A stretch of 64,000 nt of DNA, taken from contig CAJUIS010000003.1 of NCBI GenBank assembly GCA_910586645.1, positions 62,001 to 126,000 on the forward strand. The letters are read 5' to 3'. The first letter of the stretch is position 1. Every line of letters begins with the position of its first letter. Of the stretch, positions 43,824 to 53,028 are shown piece by piece. A program made the translations under genes and the position numbers. This DNA comes from an uncultured Lachnospiraceae bacterium (GTDB lineage: Bacteria; Bacillota; Clostridia; Lachnospirales; Lachnospiraceae). Below the pieces are notes generated by a model that did no database searches, had not been told where the DNA came from, and saw only the letters and a list, made by a program, of their open reading frames with translations.

Positions 43824-44849
43824 TTATGGTTCTTCATCCTTTGTATTTCCATCATACGCTTTATATCCTTTGAACTCGTCGTTGTCTGTATATTCCCGGT
43901 AGCCTTTGTAATCCTTATTGTCGGCATATTCCTGGTATTCCCTGTGCGCTATGCCGTTTGAGGGAACTGTCATTCCCGGCCCCACAAAAGACGCCGCTTT
44001 CTTTCTTTTTCTTTCCCTCATGTAAAGCAATATGATAAATATACCTGTAACCGCAAGCCCTACAATTACCCACAGCAGATAACTTGTGCGCGGACTTACG
44101 CCAAACAAAGCCTTCGGCACGTCTTCCATTGCCGATTCCACATATTCCACCCGGTGTCCCCGGACCAAAAGCCTGTGACTGTTGACACTGTAAGGCGTGC
44201 AGGTAAGAAGCGTAACCAAATCCTGTCCGTCCTCTACCACAAGCGCGCTTGTATCTTCCGGTTCCGCAGTCGTAATCTTATCTACCTGATAGCAAAGCGT
44301 ATCATCTAATATTTTCAGGAGAAAATGATCCCCTTTTTCTATTTTATCAAGATCTGTAAACAAAGTCGCGCTGGGCAGACCCCTGTGTGCGGAAATTACG
44401 GAGTGCGTATTTGCGCCTCCAACCGGAAGGGAGCTTCCTTCAAGATGGCCTGCTGCCACCTGCAGCACTTCTTCTTCCGTCGTGTGGAAAATCGGAAGTT
44501 TTACGTCAATCTTCGGTATTTCCACATAACCCATCATCCCGTTTCCCGTCAGGTTCAGACAAGTCATATATGAGCCGTTTTCATCCGTCGCCGCCGCAAC
44601 GGCAAAGGAATCCGGCAGGATACTGGGCAAGAGCGCCTGATTATACGCATTCGCATTGCTCCACTGTTCTTCGTAATCAATCTGGCCGGAAGAAACCATT
44701 TCTTCCACTGCCGTATCGTATGTACTCGCTAACTGTGACTGTCTGTAATTGTTCCACTGATTTGCTATAAATGGGTACAGCAATAAGGACAAACCGGCCA
44801 GAAATAAAATCGAAACGAATATAATGCTTTTATTTATTTTTATTTTCAT
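43824..44849 (-). CDS. Class C (pilus-type) sortase 2 with extended repetitive cytosolic tail
   Basis: 341 residues. Same layout as its neighbour: N-terminal helix, His in SVISAHRGLPS, catalytic Cys in LTCTPYSVNSHRLLVRG, C-terminal helix. Beyond the second helix it continues with a Tyr/Asp-rich tail containing a 12-residue repeat starting Y-x-x-Y (about residues 305-341). It lies after the major pilin gene, separated by a stem-loop, with TTAAGGAG before the ATG. Two class C enzymes in one locus suggest different pilin substrates. Confidence 0.92.
   Translation of the reverse strand: MKIKINKSIIFVSILFLAGLSLLLYPFIANQWNNYRQSQLASTYDTAVEEMVSSGQIDYEEQWSNANAYNQALLPSILPDSFAVAAATDENGSYMTCLNLTGNGMMGYVEIPKIDVKLPIFHTTEEEVLQVAAGHLEGSSLPVGGANTHSVISAHRGLPSATLFTDLDKIEKGDHFLLKILDDTLCYQVDKITTAEPEDTSALVVEDGQDLVTLLTCTPYSVNSHRLLVRGHRVEYVESAMEDVPKALFGVSPRTSYLLWVIVGLAVTGIFIILLYMRERKRKKAASFVGPGMTVPSNGIAHREYQEYADNKDYKGYREYTDNDEFKGYKAYDGNTKDEEP
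43827..43937 (-). repeat. Tandem 36-bp coding repeat in sortase 2 tail
   Basis: Encodes YQEYADNKDYKG and YREYTDNDEFKG in tandem, plus a partial third unit YKAYDGN, at the very C-terminus. Confidence 0.75.
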
Positions 44850-44878
44850 CCGGACTCTCCTTAATGTTGTATTTTTAT

Positions 44879-44905
44879 ACCGGGGCGGAACTGGCCCGCC
44901 CCGGT
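44879..44905 (-). other. Strong GC stem-loop between major pilin and sortase genes
   Basis: Perfect 10-bp stem ACCGGGGCGG / CCGCCCCGGT with a 7-base loop, 42 bases after the major pilin stop. It has no T-run (minus-strand sequence continues ATAAAAATAC), so it is more likely an mRNA 3'-end protecting or processing element than a full terminator. Confidence 0.7.
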
Positions 44906-44947
44906 CTGAAAATAGTTTACTTCAATTTTCCCCTTCTGAAACTTAAA

Positions 44948-46744
44948 TTATTTTGCAGATTTTTTACGGCTTGCAAAGAATAAACCTGCTGCAACAATCA
45001 TAATCAGGCAGCCGCCGATTGTGAAGATTGTTGTACCGATACCACCGGTAGATGGAAGCGCGCTCATCTTGGTATTTGGAATAACTATGCCCAAAAGCGC
45101 AGTACCATTGCCTGCTTTATCGTTTTCCTCAACTGTCTCTAATGTCGTTGTCGTATGAGTCTCAGATTTTACATATGCAGCCTTTGCATCGTCTGATGGT
45201 TTTTCACTGTAGAAAACGTTGTTTAAAATCCAGCCAACCTGAATTCCGTTCATGCTTTCATTTGCATCGGTTGTGTATTTTCTTGTTGTTACTGTCTGTT
45301 CTACTTTCTTCGTTGCCGTTGTCCAGTTAGCGGTTATTTCATATACCTCTTCATTCAGTGTATATCCTTCCGGAGCCTGAATCTCTTTTACATAGTACGT
45401 GCCTGTAGCTACCTGTGTAGATACTGCATAACCATTTTCATTTGTAATTACTACATCTACCAATTGTGTGCACTCTTCATCTTTATAAATTCCAAAGATT
45501 GCGCCTGCAAGAGCTGCTGCGTCATCGCCTTCTCCCTTTTTCTGGAATGCCAGCTGATATGTGTAAACAATCTCTTCTTTTTCTTTCTGATCTAATCCGT
45601 TTGCTTCATCCGGAGTCGGAACTACTTCCGGATCCTCCCATGTCTGGCCTACATTCGGGTCACGTGTGAAAATCAATGTAGCTTTATTTATATTTCCTTC
45701 CATACCAACTACAGCGTCTTCATTTACACGAGCCTGATAAGTAACATTAATCCTTTTAGAGTCAATTACGCCGTTCGCTCCTGCAAGAGCTTCTGAAAGA
45801 GCATCATACTGAAATGCCAGGTTAAAGCCTACTACTTTTTCATTTTCTTTCACTTCCATTGCCTTGGCAATTACCGTGTTATTATATGTAATGTTTCCAT
45901 TTTCAACATCAACCGGATATGCAGTGCCATCAATCATAATTGTCAATGACTTATAATCAAATGTTAAACCTTTGCTCATTCTATCAGTGATGAATAATGT
46001 TTTATTGATTGCGTTCTCCGGATAATACGGTATGGTTGGCGTTACATTATAAGTAATTACACTGCCCAAAGAAGCTGTATGCTGACTGTCATTGTCACTG
46101 TGCGCCTCTTTATCTTTGATTTCCACATCTTCGATAACTACCTTTGATTTGTCTACATCAATCTGTTTATCAATATCCTGCTCGCTTCTTTTTACAGTTC
46201 CGTCTGCAGCATATAGTGCGGTAGCTGTATCAATATCTCCAGCCTCTAAATTACCGTTTGCATTATAGGTTACTGCCAGGAAAAGAGGATTGTAGATATA
46301 TTTTCCGCTTCCTTTAATCACTGCAATATAAGCGCCTGCGCCTACATTTGCGATATATTTTCCATTCCCGTCTGTTGTTCCGCCTGTTACTACTGTAGCT
46401 TTAATAGAACCGCTTGCAATTCCTGCTGAAACACTGTTTACCCATTCTTCATTAGGAGCCGATGTTGTAGGCAGAGTTCCAATCTCCTTAATTCCAGCTA
46501 CCCACTCAAGGCCATTATAACCTTTTGTATTATTCTGGTCATAAAGTCCACTTGCAATTTGGTACAGCGTTACTGTAGCCTCCGTGTTGTCTTCCTTCAA
46601 TCCTGAGATTGTTACATTTGCCTTGTCATTAGCTGAAGGTACGGCTCCATTTAAGTTTTCCGTTTCTGCAAACGCCGTAATGCTCATTCCAAGCACCATG
46701 ACAAGCGCCAACAACATTGCTGCTAATCTTTTCATCTTTTTCAT
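44948..46744 (-). CDS. Major pilin subunit, LPSTG-anchored (isopeptide D2 / SpaA type)
   Basis: 598 residues. Signal peptide (KRLAAMLLALVMVLGMSITAFA), an N-terminal fimbrial domain, an isopeptide-forming D2-type domain starting near DKQIDVDKSKV, and a SpaA-type Cna-B domain GAIFGIYKDEEC...YYVKEIQAPEGYTL with the Glu expected for an isopeptide bond. It ends ALPSTGG, a hydrophobic helix and SRKKSAK: a full sorting signal (L about residue 563). A classic YPKN pilin lysine motif is not seen. The GAAAGGAAG site precedes the ATG. It lies between the giant adhesin and two class C sortases. Confidence 0.9.
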   Translation of the reverse strand: MKKMKRLAAMLLALVMVLGMSITAFAETENLNGAVPSANDKANVTISGLKEDNTEATVTLYQIASGLYDQNNTKGYNGLEWVAGIKEIGTLPTTSAPNEEWVNSVSAGIASGSIKATVVTGGTTDGNGKYIANVGAGAYIAVIKGSGKYIYNPLFLAVTYNANGNLEAGDIDTATALYAADGTVKRSEQDIDKQIDVDKSKVVIEDVEIKDKEAHSDNDSQHTASLGSVITYNVTPTIPYYPENAINKTLFITDRMSKGLTFDYKSLTIMIDGTAYPVDVENGNITYNNTVIAKAMEVKENEKVVGFNLAFQYDALSEALAGANGVIDSKRINVTYQARVNEDAVVGMEGNINKATLIFTRDPNVGQTWEDPEVVPTPDEANGLDQKEKEEIVYTYQLAFQKKGEGDDAAALAGAIFGIYKDEECTQLVDVVITNENGYAVSTQVATGTYYVKEIQAPEGYTLNEEVYEITANWTTATKKVEQTVTTRKYTTDANESMNGIQVGWILNNVFYSEKPSDDAKAAYVKSETHTTTTLETVEENDKAGNGTALLGIVIPNTKMSALPSTGGIGTTIFTIGGCLIMIVAAGLFFASRKKSAK

Positions 46745-46813
46745 TCTTTTTCTTCCTTTCTTTTCGGGTCCTTCCCCTTATTTTTTTGTTGTTAATACTG
46801 TGTTCCTTTTGTT

Positions 46814-46843
46814 ATAGTACTTTTTCGGCACAGGAAGCGCCAA
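46814..46843 (-). promoter_or_regulatory. Possible internal promoter before the major pilin gene
   Basis: Minus strand: TTGGCG (46843-46838), 18-base spacer, TACTAT (46819-46814), in the 113-base gap between adhesin and pilin genes. Only moderate matches. Confidence 0.35.
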
Positions 46844-46857
46844 TTCCCATTACTTCA

Positions 46858-49800
46858 TCAGCACCTCCCTGCACTATTTTTTTTATATAAGACCAGCGCG
46901 GCTGCAATCATCAGCAGCGTACCGCCAATCGAATACCAATAGATTCCAGAACCTCCCGCGCTTGGAAGCGCATAGAATGGTTCGTCGTTGAAGTAATACG
47001 TTACTTCTCCGTCAGTTCCCGTAATCTTGTCAGTTTCTTTTAAATCCACTTCGTTCCCTGCGCTGTCAAGCTGTTTTACGGAAGGAACCGCCCCGTCTGA
47101 GGTGAAATAAAGTTTCCACTGCACTTCGCTTAACGCATAGCCTGTGGGCGCCTTCGTCTCCTTCATCGTATATTCGCCGGCTTCGATTTCATAACGGGTA
47201 ACTACCTGATTTTTAATTACATTCGTCCAGATGATTTCCCCTTTTTCATTAGTAACTCCCGTATAGGCATTATATGGAGTTTCGTTTATGTCTTTCTTTT
47301 CCAGAACGAATTCAGCTCCTGCCAGTAACAGGTTTTCCTGTGCAGTTGTGGAACTTCTCTTGATAAGATTCCAGTCCCTGAGCTGGTTGGTAACTATAAC
47401 CTGAGCTGTGCCAACGAGAAGCAGTCCGTCGGATAAAATCGTCTGGTCGCTGTTCTCTACGGAATTATCCGGTTTAAAAAGCCCTCCCAGCTCTTTCTTC
47501 GGCATTCCTTTGCTGCCGACCACATATTTATTTGAATCCAGATAATCTATATTATTTGCATCCTTGCCTTCCGACAATTCCGCCGCATAGAACGCCGTGC
47601 CTTCCGGCTTATGGCCAAGCACAATCGTGTACCGATAGGACGGAAGCGTTATGATTCCGCCTGCCGCTTTGCCGCATGACTTCGCATTGCTTACGTCTTT
47701 TGTTTCCGGTATCGTCTTCGCCAGTTTCTTCCCGCCTGTCGTAATGTCATCGACATACTCATAGAAAAATCCTTCTGCATCCCTTAAGTAAAATTCTTCT
47801 GTATATGGCTCAAGCGTTTTGCTTGATAAATTTTCCATATATACAAGGAAGCTGTATTTCTCATTTATAACAGGAGAATTCTCTGAAACCGGTATTTCCA
47901 CACCTTTACTGTCAAGGACTTTCTTTGTAATCTCAAGGTTTCCATATGTCTTTCCGGTGTTCGTTACGGTAATCGAAATAACCGTATGATGGCCAACCAT
48001 GCCTTCCACTCTCTTTGGAGGCGGATCTGCATTTACAATATGCTGGTTCTCCATCTGAAGCGCCGCGTCTCCTGTACTGGAATCCTCAGCCGGATTGTCT
48101 TCCGCATTATCTCCGCCAGAGATATCCCCGCTTCCGGTCTCTTCTCCCGGCGTTTCTGCTCCGCCGGTCTCTTCTTCCGGCCCCTCTGTCTCGCCGGACG
48201 CACCTTCCGACGTCTCCAGATCTTCGGGTTCTTTGCTGTGATCCAAATCCCAGATGTCTTCTTCGACGTTTTCGTCCAGAAGTTCATCAAATGCACGGCT
48301 CTTCTTTTTCTCTGACGTCTTCTGATCCGGCATTGTCTGCCCCAGTTGTTCCATGATCCGCGCCTTTTTCTGCGCTTCCTGCTCCTTAGGCGTATCTCTT
48401 GTTGTAATATTGTATTCTACGTCAAACCCTTCCGCTGAAGCCGACGTCTCCTGCACCGTATATTTACTGCCCGCCAGGATATTAACAATCTCAGCTTTCT
48501 CTCCGCTCTTCAGAGAGATAACGCCTGCCGTCGCTACAGTTTTCTGTTCTGCGGAACCGTCCGCACGGCTTAATGTATACGGCGTTCCGGCCGGAACAGG
48601 CTCTCCGTCTAAGGTTACTGCAAAATCAAATGTCTTGTCAACTCCAACCTTGCTGTCCACAACATTCTTTAAAATTTCAAGGCTTCCGGTTTTGTCAAAG
48701 TCGACCTTGTTTTCAAATTTAAAGGTTGTTACATCTCCGGCGTCTATATTCAATATCGGACTGTCCGCGCCCATGAACTGTTCGCCGCCGACTGTAACGC
48801 CTTGCAAATCCACTGTTTGCGTCGTGCCGCCGATTGTAATATGGGCTCCGTACTGTTCAAATGCCCTTACATCCAAAAGCTCCCGGACAAAATATTCGCC
48901 GCTGTCAGCGTCTATATCTTTGATAATCGCCATTTCTCCCGACTTCAGCCTGATGATGCCGTTTTTATCAACGGTTCCGTCTTTGCCCGTGTCTTTTCCG
49001 TTCAGGTCATATATATCATATTCCTTGTCTGGTTTTACATACAGATCATTTGGAATTGACGCTTCTTTTCCATGCACGCTTTTATCCAGCACCTGGAATT
49101 CGAAGTCCGGATTGCCAAGCGCTTCCTGATTGCCATCCGTGATTACTTCCTTGCCTACCGCGATAGAATTTTTCGGCACTACCGGGAAGTTAAAGTTGAT
49201 CCGGCATACGCTGGAACCTGCGCCCCGCTCCATATAATAAAATTTAAAATCATGCGTCGTATAGTCTTTAAAGGTTGTAAGTTTTCCGTTTTCTTCTTTG
49301 AGAAGCTCTCTTGCCTTTGCTCCTCCGTCCTTATACGCAGCCGTAATAATTTCTTCGAAGGTATAGGTCTTTTCCACCGCTCCTGTCGATTTTCCGGTAA
49401 TTGCCCCCAGAGGTTCTGCAGCATAGGAATGAAAACCATAATAAGTAACTGTTCCTCTGGTAAAATCTATTGTGCCCGCCACGTGACGGTGAATTCCGGA
49501 CAAATCCAAAAGCAGCGTTCCATCCACATAAACCCAGACGTCGTCGTCTCCGGCAAATTCGAATTTTACATCCAGTTCTTTTTTGTCTTCCCCTTTATAG
49601 ATTTTTCCGTTTTTCGGCTGCAGGTAATTCATCTCCATGCTCATACCGAAAAAGAAATCTTTCGGTATATCATAATCAATGTTATATAATTTTGCGCCGG
49701 CGTCCATAGCTTTATTAATCCATGAATCCGATTTATTCACTCCGCCGTTGTCCGCCTTTGTCGCCTCAAAATATTTATTGATTACTGTTTTTCCGTCCCA

Positions 49801-52398
49801 GTCTTTATTTCCGACTCCTCCATTCTGGGAACCGTCCATAGCGCTAATGAAACTGCTCAGAGAAGCATTCATCGCTCCGTATGCAGTTCCAAGACCGTCT
49901 GCATTCGCTTCGGCTTTCGCCTTCGCCGAATCCCTCATATCAACAAAATACTGCCTTGTAATATCCGACGTTATCGTTGCGCCGTCTGTGATGCTGTTAA
50001 ACGGCATAAAGTTTCCAAAAGGATACATAGCGTAGTTCGGCGTCAGCAGCGCGTCATACAGCACAAACCTGTCGCCGCTCAACTGCGCATGGAATTTCCG
50101 GCTGTCAAATTCATATCCTCCCGTAACGGAATCTTCAATAAACAAACCGTCCAGTCCGGAACCGGCTAATGTTGCATAAGAGCCTTCGCTGAACAGATAA
50201 TCCAAATTTGTTCCGTTTGACAATTCCGGATACCCGTTGGCTCCCAGTATTTTCTTCATAGGGCTGAATTCTCCCCAGAGAGCGCTGCTGCTGTATCCTT
50301 TATTTCCGCCAATCGTTGCATTATCTTTTGTCGGGCCATATGCCGGGCGCAGCGCATTGATACTGTTAATCGGCGTTTCACTTGCCGTAACAAGGCTTCT
50401 GCCGTCCGCCGCATAATCCGTCACAACATTATCACCGAAATTATATGCTGTGCCTTTGGTCAGATTAACTTCCCCTAAGGTTCCATAATCCTGCTGAAAT
50501 CCCGGATACTTATTCGTATATCTTTTGTCGCTGTTTACCGGACAGCGGCTGTTGATATTTGAACCATAATTAAACACTTTGATGTCAACAATATCTTTCG
50601 TTGACGCCGACTGCAGCTTCGGAATTGAATTCGTTCCGCGCGCCATCAGCTCTCTTTCTCCAAACGCGACCGTTCCATACGCCGCCGCTCTGGCTTCATT
50701 CGGCTGCTCCGCATATTCGAAATCAAGCGATACGTAATCGTTTGCGGCCACTTCAGCCATATCGTTCGCTGTCGCCGTGCCGTGAGAGAAAAGGACGAAT
50801 CTTTCCGGCGTAAGCTCAAGCGTAAGCTTCTGTTCCACTGTGTCTTCTCCGGCCGGTATCACATCCCTGACAATGAGATCCGATTCATTTTCCTTCTCAA
50901 TCACCCATGCCGTCCACTGTGCAAACGCATCGTTTCCAACTACGTCCGCGACAGTTCCGGTTTCCGCATAGATGAGTGCCGTCGTGTTGACCGGGCCCAT
51001 CGTATTAATCGCATTGACCTGGACTTTCTTTTCATCGGAAACCGTCATCATAGCCGATTCCCAGAAAGCGGAAAGCTCCGCCAGTTTTTCGGAATTCACT
51101 ACATATTTCTGTAAATCCAAATCCTTTATGGAATTTAAATCTTCAAAGTATGCATAAGCCAGATTTGCCTGGAAAGCCGTTTCCGCATAATACGCTTCCT
51201 GCGCGTCGATGTCTCCCGCTTCGTCGTATGCATGCATCTGAGCTTCAATCTCCGCATAAGCCGGAAGAGCGTCAATCATTGCGTCCACTTTCAAAATCCG
51301 CTCTTTGTCTTCTTCCGTCACTTCCGTCCCGATGTAGCAGCCATATTCATGCTCATGCCCTTCAATTCCGCAGAATACCGGCATCCTGCATCTCTGTATA
51401 TGCGTATGCTCTTCCTGTCCGCAGGTCAGGTTTCCATTCTCGTCATAACACGCTTCTGTATGCGCATGTTCTTTTCTGCCGCAGGTATACGTAGCGTCAA
51501 AGCATTCCTCCGTATGCGTATGCTCTGCTTTTCCGCAGGTTTCTTTCAGCTCGTAACATTCATCCGTATGTACGTGTCCTTCAGCCGTTCCCGAATCCGC
51601 CGGATTCTGTTCCGCCGGAGGCTGTTCTGTCGGGTTCTGCTCTGCCGGAGGCTGCTCCGCTGGATTCTGTTCCGCCGGAGGCTGCTGTGTTTCCTGACCG
51701 TTTCCTGCAGGCGCCTCTTCCTTGCCGCAGGTCAGTTCTTTTGACGTCTCATAGCATCCGTCTTCATGCTTATGCGCTCCTGCGCCTTCTTCTTTGCCGC
51801 AGGTAAGCTCCCGGTTTTCCGTTACCGTATAGCATCCGTCTTCATGCTTATGCTCTTCCGTCTCTTCCTTGCCGCAGGTCAGTTCTTTCTTTTCCGTTAC
51901 CGCATAGCAGTCGTCCGTATGCGTATGTCCGCCGTTTTCTTCCTGCGTGCAGGTCAGCGTTTTCTTTTCGGTATAGCACGCCTCCGTATGCGTATGGCCT
52001 GCCGCCTGCGACGCTTCCGCGCCTTTTGGAGCTTCCGCTTCAGGCGTTTTGCCTTCTGTCAAAGTCTCGTTTTGGGCCGGAGCTTCACCCTGCGCGGGAG
52101 CTTCTTCATTCTGCACCGGGGTTTCCGCCTGCGCGCCGTCTGCCGCAGCTCCCCCTGAAGCCGCCGTTTCGTTATCGTATCCGCAAATCAGAACTTTTTC
52201 ATAGCACTCGTCCGCATGCTCATGTTCTTCCATTCCGCAGTACGATTCTTTTTCCAGTGTAGACGCCGGCCTCGCCAGCATAAACACCGTACCAGCGACC
52301 AGAACGACTGCCAGTATGGCCGCTGCCCCTTTCCACTTGCTTCTTTTTTTCCTTTCCTGCAGGTTTTTCCCTGCTTTCTTTAAAATAGAAGATTCCAT
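46858..52398 (-). CDS. Giant pilus-tip/adhesin-like surface protein with Cys/His repeats, fibro-slime and Cna-B domains, LPSAG signal
   Basis: 1846 residues. An N-terminal basic region and helix (GAAAILAVVLVAGTVFML) form the signal. Residues about 54-355 hold nine to ten units of the form H-x-H-x4-C-Y ... L-T-C-G, interrupted by a Pro/Gln/Asn repeat (PPAEQNPTEQ). At about 919-990 is a fibro-slime domain (FEFAGDDDVWVYVDGTLL, GIHRHVAGTIDF). Several Cna-B-like domains follow, the last with YTMKETKAPTGYAL near 1770. It ends LPSAGG, a helix and KKNSAGRC. It is preceded by a signal peptidase gene and followed by the major pilin, the usual place of a tip adhesin. AGGAGG precedes the ATG. Confidence 0.88.
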   Translation of the reverse strand: MESSILKKAGKNLQERKKRSKWKGAAAILAVVLVAGTVFMLARPASTLEKESYCGMEEHEHADECYEKVLICGYDNETAASGGAAADGAQAETPVQNEEAPAQGEAPAQNETLTEGKTPEAEAPKGAEASQAAGHTHTEACYTEKKTLTCTQEENGGHTHTDDCYAVTEKKELTCGKEETEEHKHEDGCYTVTENRELTCGKEEGAGAHKHEDGCYETSKELTCGKEEAPAGNGQETQQPPAEQNPAEQPPAEQNPTEQPPAEQNPADSGTAEGHVHTDECYELKETCGKAEHTHTEECFDATYTCGRKEHAHTEACYDENGNLTCGQEEHTHIQRCRMPVFCGIEGHEHEYGCYIGTEVTEEDKERILKVDAMIDALPAYAEIEAQMHAYDEAGDIDAQEAYYAETAFQANLAYAYFEDLNSIKDLDLQKYVVNSEKLAELSAFWESAMMTVSDEKKVQVNAINTMGPVNTTALIYAETGTVADVVGNDAFAQWTAWVIEKENESDLIVRDVIPAGEDTVEQKLTLELTPERFVLFSHGTATANDMAEVAANDYVSLDFEYAEQPNEARAAAYGTVAFGERELMARGTNSIPKLQSASTKDIVDIKVFNYGSNINSRCPVNSDKRYTNKYPGFQQDYGTLGEVNLTKGTAYNFGDNVVTDYAADGRSLVTASETPINSINALRPAYGPTKDNATIGGNKGYSSSALWGEFSPMKKILGANGYPELSNGTNLDYLFSEGSYATLAGSGLDGLFIEDSVTGGYEFDSRKFHAQLSGDRFVLYDALLTPNYAMYPFGNFMPFNSITDGATITSDITRQYFVDMRDSAKAKAEANADGLGTAYGAMNASLSSFISAMDGSQNGGVGNKDWDGKTVINKYFEATKADNGGVNKSDSWINKAMDAGAKLYNIDYDIPKDFFFGMSMEMNYLQPKNGKIYKGEDKKELDVKFEFAGDDDVWVYVDGTLLLDLSGIHRHVAGTIDFTRGTVTYYGFHSYAAEPLGAITGKSTGAVEKTYTFEEIITAAYKDGGAKARELLKEENGKLTTFKDYTTHDFKFYYMERGAGSSVCRINFNFPVVPKNSIAVGKEVITDGNQEALGNPDFEFQVLDKSVHGKEASIPNDLYVKPDKEYDIYDLNGKDTGKDGTVDKNGIIRLKSGEMAIIKDIDADSGEYFVRELLDVRAFEQYGAHITIGGTTQTVDLQGVTVGGEQFMGADSPILNIDAGDVTTFKFENKVDFDKTGSLEILKNVVDSKVGVDKTFDFAVTLDGEPVPAGTPYTLSRADGSAEQKTVATAGVISLKSGEKAEIVNILAGSKYTVQETSASAEGFDVEYNITTRDTPKEQEAQKKARIMEQLGQTMPDQKTSEKKKSRAFDELLDENVEEDIWDLDHSKEPEDLETSEGASGETEGPEEETGGAETPGEETGSGDISGGDNAEDNPAEDSSTGDAALQMENQHIVNADPPPKRVEGMVGHHTVISITVTNTGKTYGNLEITKKVLDSKGVEIPVSENSPVINEKYSFLVYMENLSSKTLEPYTEEFYLRDAEGFFYEYVDDITTGGKKLAKTIPETKDVSNAKSCGKAAGGIITLPSYRYTIVLGHKPEGTAFYAAELSEGKDANNIDYLDSNKYVVGSKGMPKKELGGLFKPDNSVENSDQTILSDGLLLVGTAQVIVTNQLRDWNLIKRSSTTAQENLLLAGAEFVLEKKDINETPYNAYTGVTNEKGEIIWTNVIKNQVVTRYEIEAGEYTMKETKAPTGYALSEVQWKLYFTSDGAVPSVKQLDSAGNEVDLKETDKITGTDGEVTYYFNDEPFYALPSAGGSGIYWYSIGGTLLMIAAALVLYKKNSAGRC
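51360..52240 (-). repeat. Cys/His repeat coding region of the giant adhesin
   Basis: Codes for repeated HTHTEACY / HKHEDGCY / HAHTEACY units each followed by ...LTCGKEE; nine to ten degenerate units of roughly 18-25 codons, interrupted by an Ala/Glu/Pro-rich spacer and by the Pro repeat. Confidence 0.8.
51595..51687 (-). repeat. 30-bp coding tandem repeat (PPAEQNPxEQ), three units
   Basis: Three successive 10-codon units PPAEQNPAEQ, PPAEQNPTEQ and PPAEQNPADS in the adhesin; a flexible spacer whose copy number could vary between strains. Confidence 0.8.
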
Positions 52399-52427
52399 TC
52401 GGAATACCTCCTTTTTCGCTTAATCTA

Positions 52428-53015
52428 TCAATCTACCGGACCAAACCCCGAAATCGGCCAAATCCGGAATGTTACCCTGCTCACAATCTGTTCGTCAGAT
52501 ACGCAGCCTATGTCAATGCTGCGGCTGTCTACCGACGTCTCCCGGTTATCCCCCATCACGAAAACGCTTCCTTCCGGCACTTTGCAGGGAAGGGCGATAT
52601 TACACTTCCCAAGCGCAGGACGGCCGTTTTTCAGATACGTTTCTTTTAAAGGAATTTCATTGACATATACAATCCCGTCTCCGTCGATATCCACTGTCTC
52701 GCCTTCCGTGGCTATAATGCGCTTTATCATTACTTTGTTGTTGTTGTAAAAGGCTACTACGTCGCCTTTTTTCCATTTCCCGTTCCGAAGGGAAACTACC
52801 AGCTCCCCTTCATGCAGCGACGGCTCCATGCTGCTGCCGTCTATCCGCATCACCGGAACAAACAGCGTCGCCGCCAGAACCGTAACGGCTCCCGCCACAA
52901 GCAGCGCTTCTATTGTTCCGCTAATCATTTCCCTGCGCCTTAATTTGCGCCGCTCCCGCTTCAGCTCCTGTTTTAACTGAGCCTTGTCAGGAATTCCCAC
53001 TTTTTTCTTCCCCAT
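52428..53015 (-). CDS. Signal peptidase I, LepB (Ser/Lys) type, pilus-locus copy
   Basis: 195 residues. One N-terminal helix (GTIEALLVAGAVTVLAATLFV), catalytic Ser in IDGSSMEPSL, catalytic Lys in VMIKRIIATEG, and the boxes GSVFVMGDNRETSVDSR. It cleaves Sec signal peptides at the outer membrane face. Pilus loci often carry such a dedicated copy needed for pilus assembly. It starts 13 bases after the coiled-coil protein gene and ends 29 bases before the adhesin. It contrasts with the Ser/His SipW-type enzyme at the other end of the locus. Confidence 0.92.
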   Translation of the reverse strand: MGKKKVGIPDKAQLKQELKRERRKLRRREMISGTIEALLVAGAVTVLAATLFVPVMRIDGSSMEPSLHEGELVVSLRNGKWKKGDVVAFYNNNKVMIKRIIATEGETVDIDGDGIVYVNEIPLKETYLKNGRPALGKCNIALPCKVPEGSVFVMGDNRETSVDSRSIDIGCVSDEQIVSRVTFRIWPISGFGPVD

Positions 53016-53028
53016 GATTCGTTACGCC

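Noticed and set aside
48353..49129. Plus-strand open frame of 258 codons
   Set aside because: Antisense to the giant adhesin gene; composition mirrors its codon use.
51595..52240. Repeat region considered as a CRISPR or non-coding satellite
   Set aside because: Repeats are degenerate, in frame, and code for His/Cys and Pro units of the adhesin; there are no equal-length unique spacers.
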